Shown in pieces: positions 30,220 to 37,827 of a DNA stretch of 64,000 nucleotides. A model generated the notes under the pieces. That model worked only from the letters and a program-made list of their open reading frames with translations, searched no databases and was not told the DNA's origin. The stretch is from Thalassospiraceae bacterium LMO-JJ14 (GTDB lineage: Bacteria; Pseudomonadota; Alphaproteobacteria; Rhodospirillales; Casp-alpha2), in the NCBI GenBank assembly GCA_021555105.2, contig CP134604.1, forward strand, positions 3,712,001-3,776,000, given 5' to 3'. Both the position numbers and the translations under genes were made by a program. How positions within the stretch are numbered: position 1 is the stretch's first letter; each line of letters starts with the position of its first letter.

Positions 30220-31272
30220 TCAACGGGGCATCAGCACCCAGTAATCCAGATCGAGCACAACATGCGGCATGTACTTGCCGTCATCGCTCTTGAGCGGGAA
30301 ATCGGCAGCCGGATGATCCTTGGTCGCCACGGTTCTGAGCCGCAACGCGCCAACATCGCTGCGCCCTTTGCATTCCGCCTTGTCCAGCACCTCGGACCAG
30401 GCAAACACCGTATCGCCTGCAAAGATCGGATTGGCATGTGAGCCGGCATTGATTGCGGCAATATGGAATGCATTGGCGAGACCATTGAAAGACAGGCCAC
30501 GCGCGATGGATATCACATGTCCGCCGTAGACCAACCGCTTTCCGAACCGCCCCTGTGCCTGCGCATGCTGATTGAAGTGTACTTTGGCCGTGTTCTGATA
30601 CAGCCGCGTCGCCAGCATATGCTCGGCATCCTCAACGGTATTGCCGTCAACATGATCGATCTTCTCGCCGACTTCATAAGCGCCCCAGAGATCGGCACTG
30701 CCGGAAAGCATCGTGTCATAGGCGCTGAAATCCGTCGCTGCCGGGACGACCAGATCAGCCGGCGCGACCTTATCGCTTAATTCGGGCACAACAGCACCCG
30801 GCGCCGGGCTTGCGGCATCGCGTTTGTTGACCATAACCCAGCGCTTGTAATCGACGACCGTGTCGCCGCGCTGGTTTGTAGCCACCGAACGCACATAAAC
30901 AACACCGGTCTTGCCGTTCGAATTCTCTTTGAGGCCGATGACTTCCGAAGTGGTCTGGATTGTGTCACCTGCGTAAACCGGGACGCCGAATATACCTTCC
31001 GCGTAACCGAGGTTGGCAACTGCGTTCAGCGAAACCTCGGGCACCGTTTTGCCGAAGGCGATATGAAACGCCAGCAGATCGTCAACCGGCTGTGATGCAT
31101 AACCCAGACTTCTTGCGAATTCTGCCGACGACTGAACCGCAAAACGTCCGCCGTAGAGACCTGTATAAAGTGCAATGTCCCCGTCCGTCACCGTGCGGGG
31201 GGTGGCATGTTCGAATATCCGCCCGATGCTGAAATCTTCGAAGAAATTTCCAGGGTTGGTTTTTCCGGCCAT
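30220..31272 (-). CDS. MaoC-family acyl-CoA hydratase, double hotdog (mesaconyl-CoA hydratase-like)
   Basis: This 350-residue protein has two MaoC-like hotdog halves: NFFEDFSIGRIFEHATPRTVTDGDIALYTGLYG at the front, and HFNQHAQAQGRFGKRLVYGGHVISIA in the second half with the catalytic Asn/His region. The size and double-domain form match mesaconyl-CoA hydratase of the ethylmalonyl-CoA pathway, but other enoyl-CoA hydratases share it. It starts one base after the stop of the malyl-CoA thioesterase-like gene, so the two are one unit. The start MAGKTNPGN is chosen; MPDMAGK three codons upstream is possible. Confidence 0.8.
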   Translation of the reverse strand: MAGKTNPGNFFEDFSIGRIFEHATPRTVTDGDIALYTGLYGGRFAVQSSAEFARSLGYASQPVDDLLAFHIAFGKTVPEVSLNAVANLGYAEGIFGVPVYAGDTIQTTSEVIGLKENSNGKTGVVYVRSVATNQRGDTVVDYKRWVMVNKRDAASPAPGAVVPELSDKVAPADLVVPAATDFSAYDTMLSGSADLWGAYEVGEKIDHVDGNTVEDAEHMLATRLYQNTAKVHFNQHAQAQGRFGKRLVYGGHVISIARGLSFNGLANAFHIAAINAGSHANPIFAGDTVFAWSEVLDKAECKGRSDVGALRLRTVATKDHPAADFPLKSDDGKYMPHVVLDLDYWVLMPR

Positions 31273-31273
31273 G

Positions 31274-32170
31274 TCAGGCATTCCCGCTGGCAATGGCATC
31301 GGCCAAGCTCAGCAAACGCTTGGCATCAGCGACGTGCAGATTTTCGATCAACTTCCCGTCGACAACAACAAGGCCCTTACCTTCCTTGGCGGCTTCGGCG
31401 TGCGCATCGATGATCTTGCGCGCCCAGGCGACTTCGGCTTCGGATGGCGCGAAAACTTCGTTCGCGGCTTCGATGGTTTTAGGGTGAATGAGTGTTTTCC
31501 CATCCATGCCCAGATCGCGTCCTTGTTCGCATGAAGCGCGAAAACCGGCATCGTCTGAAAGATCAAGGTGCACGCCGTCCAGGATCGCAATCCCGGCAGC
31601 CCGCGCCGCCAGCAGACAGTGCTCAAGTGAATACAGAAACGGCAGACGGTCCGGTGTATGTCGGCAGTTCAGATCCTTGGCAAGATCGGAGGTCCCCATG
31701 ACAAGACAGCCGACACGCGCATGCGCGAAGGCTACTTCCTTGGCATTCAGGATGCCGAGCGGCGTTTCCATCATGCACCATATCGCCATGTCCGCGGGCG
31801 CGCCGGCCGCTTCGAGAATCTGGACCGCTTCCAGCACCATGGCTGCGGTTTCGACTTTCGGCAAAACCACCGCGTGGCATTTCATCGCCGCAACGGCAGC
31901 CACGTCATCCCTGCCCCATTCGGTATCGAACCCATTGGTGCGGACACAGATTTCCCGGCTGCCATAGCCACCTTCATCCAGCGCCGCCTTGATCAGACCC
32001 CTCGCATCGGCCTTGGATTCAGGGGCAACGGAATCCTCCAGGTCGAGGATCAGGCCATCTGCGGGAAGCTCCCGGCCTTTCTGCATGGCACGGGTATTGG
32101 ACCCCGGCATATAAAGAACGGATCGTCTGGGACGGGTGGTTTTTTCAGTACTCACGGCGGTCTCCGGCAT
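31274..32170 (-). CDS. CoA ester lyase family; (3S)-malyl-CoA thioesterase-like
   Basis: This 298-residue CitE-like TIM-barrel protein shows RSVLYMPGSNTRAM, DGLILDLEDSVAPE, VLPKVE, MMETPLGILNAKEVA, MGTSDLAKDLN, CEQGRDLGMDGKTLIHPKT and VVDGKLIENLHV. From memory these phrases are closer to the (3S)-malyl-CoA thioesterase (Mcl2) of Rhodobacter than to the malyl-CoA lyase Mcl1. The pairing with a mesaconyl-CoA hydratase-like gene supports a role in C4/C5 acyl-CoA metabolism. Confidence 0.82.
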   Translation of the reverse strand: MPETAVSTEKTTRPRRSVLYMPGSNTRAMQKGRELPADGLILDLEDSVAPESKADARGLIKAALDEGGYGSREICVRTNGFDTEWGRDDVAAVAAMKCHAVVLPKVETAAMVLEAVQILEAAGAPADMAIWCMMETPLGILNAKEVAFAHARVGCLVMGTSDLAKDLNCRHTPDRLPFLYSLEHCLLAARAAGIAILDGVHLDLSDDAGFRASCEQGRDLGMDGKTLIHPKTIEAANEVFAPSEAEVAWARKIIDAHAEAAKEGKGLVVVDGKLIENLHVADAKRLLSLADAIASGNA

Positions 32171-32244
32171 CGGTTATTGTGCAGCGCAATAAACTACAAT
32201 TGTCCCAACTATAAAAGTCCTTCGCGCTGTGGCAAGCTCACCCG

Positions 32245-33102
32245 ATGGATGTCATATCGCTTCAATCATGCGTTACAAGCGGCTATGTCGGTAATGCCGC
32301 CGCGATACCAACACTGGAAGCCACCGGGGTCACACCATGGGCCGTGGACAGTGTCCGCTATGCCCATCATCCCGGACATGGTCCCGTCACCCCCGAAGTA
32401 CCGGCAACTTCCGCGCTCTCACGATCCCTCGCAGAGGCGATAAGCCATTGCACTCCCCCGGCATGCCTTTTGAGCGGATATCTGGTCAACGCGGAACAGG
32501 GGCGCATGCTCCTCGCGCAACTGCGCGAGGCACGGCACGACAACCGACTCGATGCCTATTATCTGGATCCGGTTTTCGGCGACGATGCCGAAGGCACTTA
32601 CGTCGATCCGGCATTGATTTCTTTTTTCAGGGATGAAGCCTTACCGGAAAGCACCGTCTTGCTACCGAACCGTTACGAGCTTGTATCGCTTAGCGGTATG
32701 CCCGTCGATAACATTGATGAAGCGGTGAAAGCGGCCAGATCCCTCATCGAACGGGGTCCCGAACTGGTCTTTGTGTCCTCGATCCCGGCTCCGGACAGAC
32801 AAGCTTGCAGGGCTTTGGCCAATGTTCTTGTCAACGGGAGAGAAGCCTGGTCCGTCACCGTTAAGAATCTTCCGCTCCACGCAAAAGGTACCGGCGACAT
32901 GCTGAGCGCCGCTTTTTGCGGGCTGCATGCGCAAGGCCTCTCTCCTAGCCTGGCCATGACCAAGGCGGTGTCCATCGTCGACGCTGCGGCAACAGACGCG
33001 GCCAACCAAGGCACCATTGAGCTTGATCTACCCAAAATACTGAAATCATTTGCATTATCGGCAAAAGTGTCGCCCCCCGCATCCCCTCATCGAATCGCTT
33101 GA
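32245..33102 (+). CDS. pdxY: Pyridoxal kinase
   Basis: This ribokinase-fold enzyme of 285 residues phosphorylates pyridoxal-type vitamers in PLP salvage. SLQSCVTSGYVGNAAAIPTLEATG opens the protein (vitamin-binding region), LLPNRYELVSLSG lies mid-protein, and HAKGTGDMLSAAF is the anion hole with the catalytic Asp. PdxK and PdxY cannot be told apart here with certainty. It is divergent from the CoA ester lyase gene and followed by the receiver-domain pair. Confidence 0.87.
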   Translation: MDVISLQSCVTSGYVGNAAAIPTLEATGVTPWAVDSVRYAHHPGHGPVTPEVPATSALSRSLAEAISHCTPPACLLSGYLVNAEQGRMLLAQLREARHDNRLDAYYLDPVFGDDAEGTYVDPALISFFRDEALPESTVLLPNRYELVSLSGMPVDNIDEAVKAARSLIERGPELVFVSSIPAPDRQACRALANVLVNGREAWSVTVKNLPLHAKGTGDMLSAAFCGLHAQGLSPSLAMTKAVSIVDAAATDAANQGTIELDLPKILKSFALSAKVSPPASPHRIA

Positions 33103-33121
33103 ACAGTGATCCGCAAAATGG

Positions 33122-33137
33122 AAGCATACGTATGCTT
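33122..33137. promoter_or_regulatory. 16-bp perfect palindrome upstream of the first receiver gene
   Basis: AAGCATACGTATGCTT is a perfect palindrome 28 bases upstream of the GTG start, next to a TATAAA (33143-33148) that could be a -10 box. A related stretch, CAAAATGAAAGCATATGC (33871-33888), lies at a similar place upstream of the second receiver gene; here the matching stretch begins CAAAATGGAAGCATACG at 33114. It is a candidate operator shared by the twin genes. Confidence 0.45.
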
Positions 33138-33165
33138 GAGGGTATAAACAGAAACAGGCTAAAGC

Positions 33166-33771
33166 GTGTCGGACTATCTTCGTGATGTATCCATCATGTT
33201 GGCTGAAGATCAGGAATTTTCCGCTAATCTGATGCGTAAGATGCTGAGGGTCATCGGCTGTACGGATGTGCACGTTTTCGAAAACGGCGAAGATGCTTGG
33301 GAATATTACAAAAGTAATTCCGTCGATCTGGTCATCACGGACTGGCAGATGGCACCGATAAACGGGATCAAACTGACCCAGTTAATCCGCAAGAGCGAAG
33401 AAACCCCAAACCCCTTCGTTCCCATCATCATGGTCACCGCCTACCGTGAACGGGAGCATGTATTCAAGGCGCGCGACACAGGCGTTACCGAATACGTCGT
33501 CAAACCGGTTTCCCCAAAAGGCCTTTTCAGCCGGATTGAAGCCGTTATCGAACGGCCGCGCCGTTTTGTTCGTGTCGGCGAATTCTTCGGCCCCGACCGC
33601 CGCCGCCACAATAAGGAATTCGATGGAGAAGACCGTCGCGGGCATGACGCAAAACCCAAGGCAAAACCGGATGCCACGCCAGGCGGAACGGAAAAGAAAC
33701 GTGACATGGAGCAGGATGAAATCAATCGGGCTTTCAATCCGAATGATGATTCCCGGACCGACGCCGACTGA
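33166..33771 (+). CDS. Stand-alone receiver-domain protein, copy 1
   Basis: This 201-residue protein has an N-terminal REC domain (about 1-130): acidic pocket in IMLAEDQEF, phospho-acceptor Asp in LVITDWQMAPINGIKL, Thr switch in IIMVTAYRE, and Lys in EYVVKPVSPKGLF. There is no DNA-binding or enzymatic output domain. The tail is charged and partly conserved with copy 2: RFVRVGEFFGPDRRRH, DGEDRRG, and EKKRDMEQDEINRAFNPNDD. The GTG start has only a weak upstream site (CAGG). It may act as a phospho-sink or adaptor. Confidence 0.85.
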   Translation: MSDYLRDVSIMLAEDQEFSANLMRKMLRVIGCTDVHVFENGEDAWEYYKSNSVDLVITDWQMAPINGIKLTQLIRKSEETPNPFVPIIMVTAYREREHVFKARDTGVTEYVVKPVSPKGLFSRIEAVIERPRRFVRVGEFFGPDRRRHNKEFDGEDRRGHDAKPKAKPDATPGGTEKKRDMEQDEINRAFNPNDDSRTDAD

Positions 33772-33870
33772 ACCTGGTGTTCACGTATGCTCAACGACCG
33801 TCTGAGCGATGCTTTCTCTGTTCTGGGCACCTGTAATGTCTGCTTTCGCGATCGCTTGATCACGAAGTGA

Positions 33871-33888
33871 CAAAATGAAAGCATATGC
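33871..33888. repeat. Second copy of the upstream motif of the receiver genes
   Basis: CAAAATGAAAGCATATGC matches CAAAATGGAAGCATACG at 33114-33130, upstream of the first receiver gene. This suggests that the duplication included regulatory sequence. The palindrome is shorter here (GCATATGC). Confidence 0.4.
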
Positions 33889-33907
33889 GGGAACGGAGGG
33901 CGCGACA

Positions 33908-34546
33908 GTGTCTGAATTGAACGACTTGAACTCTTCGGACTATCTTCACGATGTATCCGTGATGATTGTCGACGATCAGAAATTTACCGCAAATATGCTG
34001 CGGCAAATGATCCGGGTGCTTGGGTGTATGGATATCCAGGTGTTTTCAAATGCCGACTCTGCCTGGACATTTTACAAACACAATAAGATCGACCTAATCA
34101 TACTTGATTGGGAAATGTCGCCGGGCAACGGGTTAAAAATGACAAAACTGGTCCGCAGAAGCCCGGAAACGCCGAATGCCTTCGTGCCCATCATCATGGT
34201 CACTTCGTACCGCGACAAGGATCATGTTTTCAAAGCGCGCGACGCCGGAGTGACCGAATACGTCGTTAAGCCGGTGTCGCCGAAGGCCCTTTTCAGCCGC
34301 ATCGAAGCCGTCATCGAACGCCCCCGGCGCTTTGTCCGCGTCGGTGAGTATTTCGGCCCCGACCGCCGTCGACACCATACTGCATATGACGGCGATGACC
34401 GCCGCGGGAAAGGGCCTCCACCGGATGCAGAAGCACAGGCGGTCGAAAAAAAACGCGACATGCAGCAAGATGAAATCAACAAGACCTTCAATCCGGACGA
34501 CGATGTGCCCGACAAGACCCCGGATAGCGAGCCTGAAGAAAACTGA
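33908..34546 (+). CDS. Stand-alone receiver-domain protein, copy 2
   Basis: This 212-residue paralogue of the preceding gene has the REC residues in VMIVDDQKF, LIILDWEMSPGNGLKM (phospho-acceptor Asp), IIMVTSYRD and EYVVKPVSPKALF. The tail repeats the FGPDRRRH, DGDDRRG and EKKRDMQQDEINKTFNPDDD blocks. I place the start at GTG 33908 (VSELNDLNSSDYL), with GGAGGG eight bases upstream; an ATG 11 codons earlier has no ribosome site. It is followed by a bidirectional terminator. Confidence 0.86.
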   Translation: MSELNDLNSSDYLHDVSVMIVDDQKFTANMLRQMIRVLGCMDIQVFSNADSAWTFYKHNKIDLIILDWEMSPGNGLKMTKLVRRSPETPNAFVPIIMVTSYRDKDHVFKARDAGVTEYVVKPVSPKALFSRIEAVIERPRRFVRVGEYFGPDRRRHHTAYDGDDRRGKGPPPDAEAQAVEKKRDMQQDEINKTFNPDDDVPDKTPDSEPEEN

Positions 34547-34556
34547 CCGCACAGCA

Positions 34557-34589
34557 AAAACGCCCGCCGCAATCAGCGACAGGCGTTTT
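34557..34589. terminator. Bidirectional terminator between receiver gene 2 and asd
   Basis: AAAACGCC and GGCGTTTT pair over eight bases around a 17-base loop containing an inner CGC/GCG pairing. A-run and T-run flank the stem on both sides, so it can stop transcripts from both converging genes. Confidence 0.75.
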
Positions 34590-34617
34590 CCGCTTCGATA
34601 TACCCTGCAATAAAAAC

Positions 34618-35649
34618 TTACGCGGCGTCTTCCATATAGTGGCCGACCAGGGTCTCTGCGATCTGTACCGTGTTGAGTGCCGCACCCTTGCGCAGGTTGT
34701 CGGAAACAACCCACATGGAAAGCCCGTTATCGATCGTCGGGTCCATGCGGATACGGCTGACGTAAACATCGTCCTCGCCGGCACATTCCTGCGGCGTCAC
34801 ATAACCGCCGTCGACACGCTCGTCGAATACCGTCACGCCCGGCGCGGATTGCAGGGCGCGACGCGCTTCGGCCTCGTCGATCGGGCTATCGAATTCCAGA
34901 TTCACGGCTTCACCATGACCGATAAACGACGGCACACGAACGCAGGTCGCATGCACACGGATGGAGGGATCGAGAATTTTCTTGGTCTCGACCACCATCT
35001 TCCACTCTTCCTTAGTCGACCCGTCATCCATGAACTTGTCGATATGCGGAATGCAGTTAAAGGCGATCTGCTTGGTGAATTTCTGGCGGTGCTGTTCAGC
35101 CGGCTGGTTCGTGTAGATGCCCTTGGTCTGGTTGAACAGTTCATCCATCCCAGCCTTGCCGGCGCCCGAAACCGACTGATAGGTCGACACTACGCAACGC
35201 GTGATATGCGCCAGATCGTGCAGCGGCTTCATCGCCGTTACCATCTGGATCGTCGAGCAGTTCGGGTTGGCGATAATGCCCTTGCGGACATAACCGGCGA
35301 TGGCCTCAGGGTTCACTTCAGGCACGACCAGCGGCACATCTGGGTCCATGCGCCAATACGACGTATTGTCGATAACGACAGCACCGGCGGCGGCGGCTTT
35401 CGGGCTGTATTCAGCAGATACCGATGCCCCCGGCGACGACAGCACGATGTCCGTGCCCTTGAAGTCGAACTTGGCAAGGTCCTGACATTTGAGGACATCG
35501 TCCTCGCCGTAGCTGATCTCCGTTCCAACCGAACGCGATGACGCAAGCGCCACAACCTCGTCCGCCGGGAAACGGCGTTCCGCCATGATCTCCAGTAAGG
35601 CGCGGCCGACATTTCCGGTGGCACCGACAACTGCAACTTTGTAACCCAT
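34618..35649 (-). CDS. asd: Aspartate-semialdehyde dehydrogenase
   Basis: This enzyme reduces aspartyl phosphate to aspartate semialdehyde, the branch compound for lysine/diaminopimelate, threonine and methionine. The start MGYKVAVVGATGNVGRALLEIM has AAAGGAGAA upstream, giving 343 residues. The catalytic Cys is in ANPNCSTIQM and the catalytic His in SFIGHGEAVNLEF. A Thr/Lys-rich leader peptide and a terminator-like hairpin lie upstream, suggesting attenuation by threonine and/or lysine supply. Confidence 0.97.
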   Translation of the reverse strand: MGYKVAVVGATGNVGRALLEIMAERRFPADEVVALASSRSVGTEISYGEDDVLKCQDLAKFDFKGTDIVLSSPGASVSAEYSPKAAAAGAVVIDNTSYWRMDPDVPLVVPEVNPEAIAGYVRKGIIANPNCSTIQMVTAMKPLHDLAHITRCVVSTYQSVSGAGKAGMDELFNQTKGIYTNQPAEQHRQKFTKQIAFNCIPHIDKFMDDGSTKEEWKMVVETKKILDPSIRVHATCVRVPSFIGHGEAVNLEFDSPIDEAEARRALQSAPGVTVFDERVDGGYVTPQECAGEDDVYVSRIRMDPTIDNGLSMWVVSDNLRKGAALNTVQIAETLVGHYMEDAA

Positions 35650-35716
35650 CTCGTTTTCTCCTTTGGGGTCTTCGTTTACCCCGCCAACAATCTCTTGGGT
35701 GCCGTCCACATAAGAC

Positions 35717-35743
35717 TTCGGCCCGCGAGCGTTTCAGCGGGCC
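35717..35743 (-). other. GC hairpin downstream of the asd leader terminator
   Basis: On the minus strand CGGCCCGC and GCGGGCCG form a perfect eight-base stem. Its GCCCGC arm could instead pair with the GCGGGC just after the leader stop codon (35773-35768). The two structures exclude each other, as in attenuators. No T-run follows. Confidence 0.5.
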
Positions 35744-35759
35744 GTTTCATCAAAACACG

Positions 35760-35787
35760 AAAAAACCGCCCGCTAGTGCAGGGTTTT
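35760..35787 (-). terminator. Terminator/attenuator hairpin overlapping the end of the asd leader
   Basis: On the minus strand AAAACC (inside the last leader codons) pairs with GGTTTT. A possible inner CCC/GGG pairing helps, and the stem runs into six T (35765-35760). The hairpin includes the leader stop codon, so ribosome position would decide whether it can form. Confidence 0.55.
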
Positions 35788-35820
35788 GGTCTTCTTCGTG
35801 GTGGTCTTCGCAAACAGCAT
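35773..35820 (-). CDS. Thr/Lys-rich leader peptide of asd
   Basis: This short reading frame of 15 codons reads MLFAKTTTKKTKTLH and then TAG, with five Thr and four Lys. A CGAGGAA ribosome site lies seven bases upstream of the ATG. A candidate promoter is about 70 bases upstream and a terminator hairpin overlaps its end; asd begins 123 bases after its stop. Thr and Lys are the end products made from the Asd product, which is what an attenuation leader should sense. It is not homologous by sight to the enterobacterial thrL peptide, but the logic is the same. No expression evidence is available. Confidence 0.65.
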   Translation of the reverse strand: MLFAKTTTKKTKTLH

Positions 35821-35888
35821 TTAAAATTCCTCGTTCCGCCGGACATGCAATGCATAATCGCCTGTTGCTACCGGCCGAAATCGCGCGG

Positions 35889-35917
35889 AACATAACGCGA
35901 AGTAATGAATTACGCAA
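35889..35917 (-). promoter_or_regulatory. Candidate promoter of the asd leader
   Basis: On the minus strand TTGCGT (35917-35912), 17 bases, then TATGTT (35894-35889). A transcript would start near 35882, about 60 bases before the leader ATG. Confidence 0.5.
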
Positions 35918-35951
35918 GTAGCATACTCTAATCCGGCAATAAGGATTGCTT

Positions 35952-36314
35952 ATGATCATCCGATTTCTTGCTCTGATCCTGATCTGCCAATTGATCGGCG
36001 AAACCGTCAATGTCGCCACGGGAATCCCGGTGCCGGGGCCGGTGATCGGCATGGCAATCCTGTTTGCCGGGCTCCTGGTCCGCCGCGGCCTGCCGCAGGG
36101 TTTGAACGATACCGCAGGCGGACTGCTCAAGCATCTGGCTCTGCTGTTCGTGCCCGCCGGGGTCGGCGTGATGCTTCATGTGCCCAGGCTGGCCGACGAA
36201 TGGTGGCCGGTGTTTCTGGCCATCGTACCGGGCACCCTGATCGCCATCGTCATTACGGCGCTGGTCATGGAGCGTCTCGGCCGTGCCACGTTGCGCCCGG
36301 AGGACAAGGTATGA
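35952..36314 (+). CDS. CidA/LrgA family holin-like membrane protein
   Basis: This 120-residue protein has four hydrophobic segments and the family phrase TGIPVPGPVIGMAILF. LrgA/CidA proteins work with LrgB/CidB partners in murein hydrolase control or in export of small metabolites such as pyruvate. AAGGA lies six bases upstream of the ATG. It overlaps the LrgB-like gene by four bases (ATGA). Confidence 0.88.
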   Translation: MIIRFLALILICQLIGETVNVATGIPVPGPVIGMAILFAGLLVRRGLPQGLNDTAGGLLKHLALLFVPAGVGVMLHVPRLADEWWPVFLAIVPGTLIAIVITALVMERLGRATLRPEDKV

Positions 36315-37033
36315 CCGCCCCCGACCTCGCCGAGATCTGGGTCTATCTGGCGCAGAAACCGCTGACCGGGCTGACCCTGACATTGTGTGCCTACGTCGCC
36401 GGGGATTGGCTGTATGAAAAAAGCGGCCGCCATCCACTTTTGAACCCGGTGCCCATCGCCATCGCCCTGATCGCGGCGCTGCTGTGGGCGACAGATATTC
36501 CCTACCGTGACTATTTCGAGGGTGCGCAGTTCGTTCATTTCCTGCTCGGCCCGGCAACGGTGGCGCTGGCGGTGCCGCTGTATCAGCAACTGGAAACCCT
36601 GAAAAAATCCGGTGCGGCCTTATTGGCCGGCGTGCTGATCGGCTCGGGCACCGCCGCGGGCTGCGCTTACGGTTTCGCCTGGATCGGCGGTGCCAGCATG
36701 GAAACGCTGCTCTCCATCGCGCCGAAATCCGTAACCGCACCGATCGCCATGGGCATTGCCGAGCAGCTGGGCGGCCTGCCGTCGCTGACGGCAGTGCTGG
36801 TCATTCTGACCGGGATTACCGGCGCCGTGCTGGGGCCACTGGTGCTGAACCTTGCAAGGATCAAGGACTGGCGCGCACGCGGACTCGCCATGGGGGTTGC
36901 CGCGCACGGCATCGGCACGTCGCGTGCGTTACAGGTTAACGCCGTCGCCGGGGCATTCGCCGGTCTCGCCATGGGGCTCAACGGTCTTGCCACGGCGATT
37001 CTGATCCCATTGATTTTTGCGTTGGTGTTCTGA
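36311..37033 (+). CDS. CidB/LrgB family membrane protein
   Basis: This 240-residue protein has about six or seven membrane segments and the family region SIAPKSVTAPIAMGIAEQLGGLPSLTA followed by AAHGIGTSRALQ. It is the partner of the preceding CidA/LrgA-like protein. The start MTAPDLAEIW overlaps the upstream stop. It ends four bases before the convergent hydrolase gene. Confidence 0.9.
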   Translation: MTAPDLAEIWVYLAQKPLTGLTLTLCAYVAGDWLYEKSGRHPLLNPVPIAIALIAALLWATDIPYRDYFEGAQFVHFLLGPATVALAVPLYQQLETLKKSGAALLAGVLIGSGTAAGCAYGFAWIGGASMETLLSIAPKSVTAPIAMGIAEQLGGLPSLTAVLVILTGITGAVLGPLVLNLARIKDWRARGLAMGVAAHGIGTSRALQVNAVAGAFAGLAMGLNGLATAILIPLIFALVF

Positions 37034-37037
37034 AGCT

Positions 37038-37706
37038 TCAACCACCCTGAGCAAAACCGGCAAGTTCGTCCAGCCACAACGGGTCGGGCGCATAGAACAA
37101 TTTGTGGCCGCCGTGGCCGGCCGGCAGCACCTTGTTCCTGTAAACCGCCTTGCCCACTTTCATGGCGTCATCGCAATCGCCGGCAACGGTGTCATCTTCA
37201 GCCCAGGCAATCAAAAACGTGCCTTCAACATCTTCGGCGTCGGTCTTAATGAACCTCTTGAGCCCGCGACGATGTTCCGACCCTGCCTTGCCGCAGCCCG
37301 CGAGCACCGCATAGTTGATGCCGGGCTCACCCAGCAGGGCTGACGTCAAAAGCGTGATCATGCCGCCCTTGGAATGTCCGGCAACGGTAATCTGATACGA
37401 CGGCACGCCGGCACTCAGCAGGGTCTGCACCTGCTGCGCCAGACCTTTGGCGTAGCGCCCGGCGTTGGCGTGCTTCCGGGCCTCGCCGATGACGACAAAG
37501 CCCCGGGACTCCAACTCATCTAGAATGTCGTAATAGTGATAGGCCTCATAGGGACCCTGCCGCTCCACGTACAAGCCGTGCAGATAGAACATATAGCGCT
37601 TGGCCGGGTCGATCATGTCAGGCATGGGGCGGTCGGCGGCCTGAGCTGACGTGCTCATGCACACCAGCGCAACGCACAGCATACCGAACAAAAGACGCAA
37701 CAGCAT
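37038..37706 (-). CDS. Secreted alpha/beta-hydrolase-like protein
   Basis: This 222-residue protein has a clear signal peptide (MLLRLLFGMLCVALVCMSTSAQA). The nucleophile elbow is GHSKGG (Ser), an acidic residue occurs in AWAEDDTVAGD, and a His lies in LPAGHGGHKLFYAP. That order fits an alpha/beta hydrolase acting in the periplasm. The substrate is unknown. It ends against lrgB and lies downstream of the leuB terminator, so it has its own promoter. Confidence 0.78.
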   Translation of the reverse strand: MLLRLLFGMLCVALVCMSTSAQAADRPMPDMIDPAKRYMFYLHGLYVERQGPYEAYHYYDILDELESRGFVVIGEARKHANAGRYAKGLAQQVQTLLSAGVPSYQITVAGHSKGGMITLLTSALLGEPGINYAVLAGCGKAGSEHRRGLKRFIKTDAEDVEGTFLIAWAEDDTVAGDCDDAMKVGKAVYRNKVLPAGHGGHKLFYAPDPLWLDELAGFAQGG

Positions 37707-37777
37707 CGAAATCGTTCCTATCCAGAGTATGTGGAGATTATACGTCCGTTTCGGACTGCACAAAACACGCAAAGAAA

Positions 37778-37801
37778 AACCGGGGCATATCGGCCCCGGT
37801 T
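37778..37801 (-). terminator. Terminator after leuB
   Basis: A perfect nine-base stem AACCGGGGC/GCCCCGGTT with a six-base loop is followed on the minus strand by TTTC after the TT of the stem. It lies 27 bases after the leuB stop and should end the leuCDB transcript. Confidence 0.85.
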
Positions 37802-37827
37802 CATATTCTGGAGAGTTACAGAAATAT

